From the NCBI RefSeq assembly GCF_033958435.1, contig NC_134137.1:254184501-254248500 (forward strand): a DNA stretch of 64,000 bases, written 5' to 3'. This document shows, one piece after another, positions 32,301 to 41,300 of this stretch. Source of the stretch: Carettochelys insculpta (taxonomy: Eukaryota > Chordata > Testudines > Carettochelyidae). Each line of letters starts with the position of its first letter. The first letter of the stretch is position 1. The notes under the pieces were generated by a model. The model was given only the letters and a program-made list of their open reading frames with translations, had not been told where the DNA came from and did not search any database. Both the position numbers and the translations under genes were made by a program.

Positions 32301-35300
32301 GATAACTTAGGGAGATTCAGGTAATGGGGAGTTACTATATTATAAATGATTAGATATAAAACATAATGATAACAACTTCTAAATGAACAGATTAAGCTGT
32401 TTTAAATAAGTTTCTAACGCAAGTTCTCTTGAGCCTTTTCAACCAATCCTAGCTGAGGCCCCTTTTTTCCATGGAGTAAAATGCAGCCCTTTAGTCCCTT
32501 TTTTTCCTTGACTGTGTCTCCCCTCAAGCAAAATTTGATACTCATTTTAAGACAATGTTTTCTTTCTCTCATGTTTCTTCTTGGTGTAGTTCATTTTACA
32601 ATCCATCATTTTCATTCAGTTCATTCTGGTGAAAGGAGAACCTATTGTGACTTGAATAGCATTTCATTTACAAGTCTCCAGTCGGTCAGACACACTTTTT
32701 GAGATTTGCTGGGGACTGTTGCCTTGCTATGGACTTTTAGGAGCATATTTTTCAGTGTGTGAAAGTCAGTGTGACACTGGTCATTGTTATCATTGTGAAG
32801 TGTATCTGCGTTCATTTCATAATGATAATGATGACCAATGTCATGCTGACTTCCGTTTTGAGATCTCACTACACATTCTTTAAACCAGAATGTGTATACA
32901 AAAGCCAGAGATTCCTGTAAAAATCCTGCATCCCCTTTGCCAGTTGGCGTTAATTGGTTCTTGGGTCACAATTGTATGTTCATAGACCCTTTCTTCTTTG
33001 TTCCTAACTTCTGACAAGTCTAATTATTTGGTGGTGTTTCAAATGCATCGTAGGTCGAGATGACCAGAAAGCTGACTGCATTTTATATTATGGGTTTGGA
33101 GATATATTCAGAATCAGCACCATGGTAGTGATGGAGAATGTAGGACAACAGAAGCTATATGATATGGTATCTTATTGCCACAACATGAACAAGTATGTAA
33201 CCCCAGCTTCGTGAATGTTTTATTTTTATGAATAACTTTTTGGCTTTTTGTGTTTATAGATATTAATAATGAACAATCACATATGCCAGCAGTTGTATAT
33301 CTGAAACCCCTATAACTTAATCTTCCATATGAAAAAAATGAGTGCTAATTTATCACTCACTGTCTCTCGTTATTTAAAAATATTGATGGTAGAAGTAGTT
33401 GTATTACAGCTGCAACACAAGTTGACTAAAAGCACAAAGTTGCCACCCCTTTCAATGTATGATGGCATGTATGAACTGGAACGTTTTTGCTTTTTTGAGA
33501 CGTCGATACATAATAGTCATACTGGATCAGACTACATAATAGTCCTAATGTTTAATCTGATATGCCTCAGGAGAAGGTGAAACTTTGGCCCTCAGTGTCC
33601 CTGACCAGTTTCAGGAATACAACAGGTATAGATGAAAATCTTGGCCTAATCTAATCAATCAATTGATATGCTGGAGAATTAGAATCATAGGCCTGGAAGC
33701 GACTTCAGGAGGTCATCGACTCCAGCCCCCTGCTTCAAGCAGGATCAGCCCCAGCTAAGTCATCCAAGCTGTAAATGACTTAACCTCTAGGGATGGAGAT
33801 TCCACCACCTCTCTATTCCAGTGCTTCACCACCCTCCTATTAGAATTAATAGTTCTAGTAATTGTCATCCTACTTACTGGAATTGCAGATGGTGCTCATT
33901 TTCATGTACCTAACGCTCTTTCCTATTTAACTAAGCTATTCACTCAAAAATAGTCATAGTAGTGAATGCCATTGATTATTCATATGTTGTGTAAAACAGT
34001 ATTTTCTTCATCAGTTATGTACTTCTCGAGTGACCCCCGTATTCTTTTTTGAGAAAAGATCCGATTACCTAAGTGGCTTTATCTGTACCATTCACTTGCT
34101 TTAATTGTAAAATGCAGATGCACATACACATCACTTCTTGTTCTCCTCCTCAACTCTAAAAAATATATCTATGCTCTAAGGTGTCGCCGAGTACTGATTG
34201 CTCAGCATTTTGATGAAGTATGGGATTCTGCAAACTGCAACAGAATGTGTGATAACTGCTGTAGAGAGAAGATTTGTAAGTAAACTGGTGTTTTAATCTG
34301 AAAACAGGTGATAGAGCTTGAAAAAATTGTCCAGTCTAGACAAAGTGTTTATAGTCTTCTGGAAGAGGAATTCAGCTAACATGCCAATCATATAGGCAGG
34401 CTAGTTGCGCTGCCTGTGTATTAAAGTTGCTCAATATTTCCCATTCCCATCCTTTTCCTATAAATTTGCCTAGATTTAACTGTTTCAGTGAAATTTTTTG
34501 TGCTGCTGGATATCATCCTTGGGCTGAATTTTAAATTTCAGCTGAAACAGTGCAGCTGTTTTCAAGACCTAGGCTAAGGGAAAATGTTATGCCAGGGTTA
34601 AAAATATATTCTGGTGTCCTTTTGTTTGAGAAGCTTTAGATTTGCAGCAGACAGTTGAAGTTTGGCTGGGGGTTAGCTTTTGTGTCAGATGTGCCTTCTT
34701 GCAGTCCCTATGCTAATTTGCCCAAATTTGTCTTCGAAAAAATTGTTCCTGTATTTTCGGTAGAGACTACATAGAAATCAGTAGCCAAAATTGCAGAAGA
34801 TTCCATTCAAAATGGACATGCTCCTTCTCCTAGGCTTTCTGTGTCAATCAGACTGCACACATGCATGCTGTAGTACAAGGTTGTGGGTGCTCAGAAGGAC
34901 TTTCCAATTGCTGCTCTGGACTGGCGTTGGTCCAGGCTCTGCAATCAAGATCAGGGAAGCTGTCTGGGCTGTGCTCTCAGTGATTGTGCCCAGGTTATAT
35001 GGAGGAGGAAGGTACTTGATTTAAATTATAGGGGACAAGAGGGAGATTGGGCTGTGGAGGCTGGTGACAGTGAGGGAAGCTGGCAACTGGGAGCTGAGAT
35101 ATTTGGAACTGACTGGGAGATGGGATGGTGGGGAGCCAAGTCTAAGAAGTGCAGACTGGGAGAGTGTAAGCAAGGAGAATGGGACTAAGATGAAGAGCTA
35201 GGGGTGGGAAAGAAGAAGACTGGAAGGGACGGGACAGAAGGATCTGTGCCCACTGGAGCACACTGTTTTTCAGAGCCTGGAATGGAACCAAAGACTCCAG

Positions 35301-38300
35301 TGTCTTGTCATTCCTCTGCTGTCAGAGTGGGTGTGTCACCCCCTGCTGGTAGTGGTCCATGCGGAAGATGACTCTCTCTGTGTTACTCATGCACCTAATG
35401 AGGCAGAAGTACAGGGGGACAAGTAGCGTGTAATCATTAGACACATTTTTGTTAGTGCTACAGCCTTGTCATGGCAGTGGAAGAATTTAAAGATACTGTG
35501 GCATGTTGGGTCTGTGACTGCCTTGTGGAGAAGTTCTTGGTGGATCATCCCACTGGCCAGGTCAGAAGGGAGAAGAGAGGTAGGAGAGCAAATCTGCCTT
35601 ACACTCAACCTGCAGCAGCAGCTCCTATCCTGCAGGGCTGGGCAGTGCCTCTGGCATTTGGCTTTGCAGCTCCCCTGTCATGAGTGGGCTATGGCTGAGT
35701 CAAATCTGAATGTATAATTTTGCAACCTGTTGCACAAGGTTGCAGCATCATTCACTCGGATTTGACCCAGCCACCTTTCCATCATGACGGGGCCAGAATG
35801 CTCAAACCTGAGCAGTGCTGTGAGCCCAAGCTCCACGTTGCAAAATCTCAGGTAGCAGGCCAAGCTCAGCCCTGCAAGACACAGGGCTACTGCTGACTGT
35901 TCCTAAGGTGAATGGGGGAAAGGCTCACATCTCACCCACTCTCCCTTCCCAGGACCCCCTTTCCTCCCCAGCCCAGGATTAGCATAGCAGTGCCTGAGTA
36001 GAGGGTGACAAGTCACTGGGGTGGAATGGAGGACAAGAAGGACACTCATTTTGAATGGAGAAAGTTGAATTTCTTTTGTTCCGGGCATTTTTAAAAAATT
36101 ATGGTGCAATCACTGAGGCTGTGACTTTTACTAAAGTAAAATCACCAGAGCTGTCATGACACATCTGCAGGTGTAATCATTACTGGCAACTTTAATTCTG
36201 GCATTTGTAACTTTTAGAGTGTACCATGAATATACTCATCCCTCATTTAATGAGTACTTTACTTATGAGTACTCGCTAAAATGAGAGGGACACATCCTAA
36301 CCTTTGTTCACTAAACGAGTGAACTTCCCCAGCTTATATGAGCCAGCTGCAGAATCCCTGCCTAGGGGGCAGGGAGACCTGCAGCCCTACTGCTGGAACC
36401 TTCTCTCAGACATGCAGCCGTCTGACAGCCCTTCGGCTGGGGAGGGAGAGGGAGAAGGCTTAGCCTGGTTCCCTCCTCTGCACTGGTGGAAACATGAAAC
36501 TGACCAGCCATGAGCTGATCAGTTTCTTGGCCCCGCAAGCCATGGGGAGACTGGAACCAGCCTGCCCCTGGTTCCCAGCTCCTGCCACTCTGGGAGCCAG
36601 GAAACTGACCCACCCTGGTGTTTCCTGGCTCCTCTCCCCTTGCAGAAAAATTCAAGCTACGCAGGGGTTGCAGGAACAGCCCTGGGTAACGCCAGGATTT
36701 ACTGTATTAGTTCCCCCGCAAGACCTCACCCTTGACCAGGTTTTAATCCCCCGCAAGGTCCCAAACCACCCCCAGCCTTAGAGCCCCTCAGCAGCCCCAA
36801 ACTACCCTCAGCCTTAGACTCCCCCAGCAGCCCCAAACTGCCCACAGCTTTATACATCACCCCCCTCCAGTAGCCCCAAACCACCCCCACCAGCCTTAGA
36901 CTTTCCCTGCAGCCCCAAAGTTCCCTGAGGCATGCACCCCACAGCAGTCCCAAACTTCTCCCAGCCTTAGACACTCCTCCTCCTCTCCTGACGCAGCCTT
37001 TTCACCAGGACTGCTAGGCTGGGTGGCCCCCCCAGACCACCTGCTCCCAGCTGATAACAATCCTTAAAAACCAATTAACTCAAGCATTACGGTTTCAGCA
37101 CCTTGGCATAAGGTAATTGCTATCTCTGATAGGTGCTGGGAGATGTCAGCTATTGCTATCTCTATTGACAGATATCTCCCTGAGGCAGCAATGTTAAGAA
37201 ACTGCAAATGGCTTTAACTGCCACATGCAGATGGGAACTGCGCAGCTGGCGACCTTTAACAAATCTAATGGGACCCATGTTTGGGTACTGACCCATCGGT
37301 TGGGAATCCCTGCTCTACATACATACGCTACATCCTATTTCTGGTGCCAAACTATTCAAATAAATCAGAAAAGTACCTAAACTCAAGTGGTTCATGTCAA
37401 GTTACGAGCACTTGGAACGAATTGGAGACATTTACGTGTATTTTAATGGGAATTTAATGTCACTTTTATGAGTTTTTTGCCTACAGGCAGAAATTTGGGA
37501 ACCAATTGTTCTCGTATAGCGAGGGATGAGCAGTCCTAGCATTTACATAGTACCTGTCATACCACAAGTTCGGAATGGTTTAACCATTGCAGCAGGCCTA
37601 TGCATTGTCAGAACTTGGAGTAAAGCAAAGGAATCCTGATTCTTCAGTCTCCAGCTCTGATTACTAAAATACATTCCTTCCCTGTGTACTTATTTTTCTT
37701 TATTGTTTTAATAATGGGCTGGGGGAGAGATCTGTGAAGAAGCTTGAATTACTTCTTTGACATTTTTTGTCATTTGCTTATGTATAACTTACAGTGTGGT
37801 GAAGCTCTTAATTTCACACAGTGGGTCTTGGCCATGTGGTAGCAGTAGGCTAAGTAGTCTCTCTCTCCATCTGGGGAAAAGAGTTGCTCACTGCTGCTCT
37901 TGGGCTAACCCCTGTAGTTCATGGACAGACCGTAATCTGATTTAGTTACTCTCATAATTGATTTGCATAGCAGTGGGAGAAGGAAGGGGAAAAAATCATA
38001 GTCTCTAGTGGCTTTTCTGGGCATGAAGGCAACATACTAGATTTCTTAGCTCTAACGGGTTTTACCTCCCTTGGACTTGTGGGCCTCAGAGAGGCTATTC
38101 CCTGCCCCTCGCTGCTGTACCTGCAGGATTCCATCCTGGCATCTAACAGCATTTCTTCAGCTCCTAGTCTCCAGCAGCATATCCTCCTCCCCCTACTCCT
38201 GACATGCCACTAAATTGACTAACTGGGAGGTTTTTAACCAGGTCCAGCCAGTCCTTGATGGGTTTGATTGGGACACCTGGATCCAAGCAATGTCAGCTTG

Positions 38301-41300
38301 TTCTAGCAGGTTCTTGACTGACTCCTGGTGTCTTAATTAAATTGGGGTAGACCTTGTTTGGTTACCAAGGAAATGGATTAGTTTAACCTGGGACTGTAAC
38401 TTTCTTGTAGCTATCTGCCCTGACCCTGTCAAATATATAGCTGTCTAAGTTTTATTTTTTTGCAAGGAATGAAGTTGTAGATCATTAGAAATGAGGCTGG
38501 CACAGCAATGTTCAGATCCTAGGGTTTGATTTGGACTTGTGTCTAATAAGAACTGGTCAGTGAAAAATATTTGAAGCATGACCTGTCTGGTTGGTATTTT
38601 ATTCTCAATCTTCTGACATACAGTCACTCCAGTTTGTTTGGTAAAGTGGGTTTTATCCACAAAAGCTCATGACCTAATACATTTGTTTAATCTCTATGAT
38701 GCAACAGGACTACTTGTTGTTTCTAAGATTATAGACTAACACAGCTACCTCTCTGAGTTTTTCTAGTTCCATTAGAAGGTAGTTGGGAAAGGTCTAGAAT
38801 TCTCGGTAGAATTATAATCTAAGTGTATAATAAACATTATTCTAGTAGCTGTTGTAGTAGATCAGCATTTCAGCTGACAGACTAAATAATCAGGCTGAGC
38901 CTGTAAAAACAACTTTATGATCTGATGGATGCCATTGAAATCATTGACTATTCAATATATGAAGTTGAGCATATATGAAAGGTTTTGTGTTGTTGCTGCT
39001 AACTTCTAGCATAAATGTGATTTTTGTCATGTATTATCCATCACAAACATCTGATTTCTAAAGATTAAAGCTGTATAGGATTTTGTTTATATTTTATTAA
39101 AAAGTAATATGCATCTGGCACAGTATGTTTTGTTTCAAAGTCCAACTACTCTTCTTTTACTTGTAGTGTTTGAGAGAATGGATGTAACGAGACACTGCAG
39201 GGATCTAATCAAAATACTAGAGCAAGCAGATAAAATGAGTGAAAAACTCACTCCATTGAAATTAATTGATGCCTGGCTGGGCAAAGGCGTGTCAAAGTTA
39301 AGAGTAGCTGATGTTGTTCCCCCAGCACTCCCCCGTGATGAATTGGAGAGGATTATTGCCCATTTTATTCTGCAGCAGTATCTGAAGTATGTGTCACCAT
39401 TTGTCTCTTTCCTTTGAAATATATAATTATTACTTTCTCTGCAGGAGTGCTGTTGTGGTATATCATCACATTAGTGGATGTGCTAGCAACTCATTCATTT
39501 CAGAAGTGGTGGTTTACACAAGGTAGGTCTACATAGCACAGTTATTTTGAAATAACAGCCGTTATTTTGAAATAACTGCGGTCTACACCTACTCTGTAAA
39601 CCAAGCTTCTGAAATGAATGAATAACAGTCATTTTGAAATAACTGTGCTAACTAGTCTACACAATGCAACTGCTATTTTAAAATTAATTCGAAATAGCAG
39701 CAGTCTTATTTCAAAATTGGTAACCCTCATTTTATGAGGAATAGTGCTTATTTTGAAATAGATATTTCAAAATAGGTGCTGTTAAGACAGGGAATAGAGC
39801 ATATTTTGAAATAAGCCATAGTGCATGCAATGGGTCTGTTTCGAAATAGGCTCTGTATGTAGAGGCTCTATTTCAGAATACCTAAGAGCTAGTTCAAAAT
39901 GCAGTTTTGTGTGTAATAGTGTAATTTTGGCATAGTTATTCCAGAATAGTTTATTTTGGAATAAGGCTGTTGTATAGACATACCCACATAATATTATTTT
40001 TTCCTTATTTTCTTGGAAAACAATCCATGTCAATTTTAGGACAGAAAAGTTGGAAAAAATTTAAAATTAAATTGTGGCTTAACATAATACTTTTTTGCTT
40101 TTGTAGTTTAAAAATGCTGCTGCTTTTTTAATATACTAATTTTTTGATACTTGTTCCCAATCCTTCAACAAGTGCCACAGAGGCAAACTGCTGCATTTGA
40201 GCAGCATGATGTTGACTGCAGTGTGATGAGGTGGACCAAGAAGGCTGCCTCTGCAGAGCCTTTTGCGGCATTAGTGATTTACAGTGGCATGTGAAACTTA
40301 AACACAGTAAAAATGACACCAGTTTCATTTTGTAATCTACTATTTCACATATGTATGTTACTTTCTTTTCAACTTAAGGCCCTCTGAATGTAGGGGACTG
40401 TTAACATCCTTGGGTCGTAATTTTCTGCACTGAACAAAAAAATATGACAAAGGATTTACATGCTTGACCTTTTGGAGCCTGACTGGCCAGGAAGATGACT
40501 GAGTCAAAATATTTTTTTTCTTGTCATTTTGTTCCCACCATTACATCAATGGGAGGTGCCAAAAAGTCAGCAAAGTGGAATAAGGTTTAGAGTGCCCATG
40601 ATGGCCATATCTACATGAGAAGCATCTGTAGACAGATGGCACTGTCAGAGGAGATGTCCTGGCAGACCTCTGTTGACAGATTGCGTTTACACACAAAAGC
40701 AGTTTAAAAGAGCAAGCCTGTCTGTCGACAGAGACCAGCTAAACTGCCTGGCCCTCTCTCAACAGAATGGCAGACTGGAAGCTCTGCAAACAGGGCAGCC
40801 CCGCACCCGGAAGTTCTGTCTTTCGACTAAAGGGGCCCCGGAGCAGCTACTCAGCTGTTTTCTCGACAGAACACTGTTGAGAGAGGTGTTAAACCTGAAT
40901 GGAGAGAGGTATAATGCTGCTAGCGGATGCACCGGATTTTGACGACAGACTGTTGATCATTTTGCATGTAGAAACTCTGTTTCTTTTCTGAGAAAAGCCC
41001 AGTTTTGTTGGAAAAAGCCTTTCTTGTGGACATGGCCCATAAGAGCCAATCTTGCCAACTCCCATGACAATTGGGTTATTTATTTGCTTGCATAAGTGCA
41101 ACAGGATGAATGCATTAGTGTGGCACAGTTATTAAATGTAGGCACAGTTCCGCTCATATATTTTCTGCCTGCTCGACTGTTTCCAGTTTTTTACTCTGAC
41201 TGTGGGTTTATGTTTGCAGGGAAGACTTCAGTTTCACAGCATTTGCTACGATATCCTACTTGAAAATAGGACCCAAAGCTGATCTGCTGAAAAATGAGGC

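Noticed and set aside
34791..35188. Overlapping open frames suggesting a small gene
   Set aside because: No recognisable domain, no splice support and biased G-rich composition; treated as intron or old repeat.
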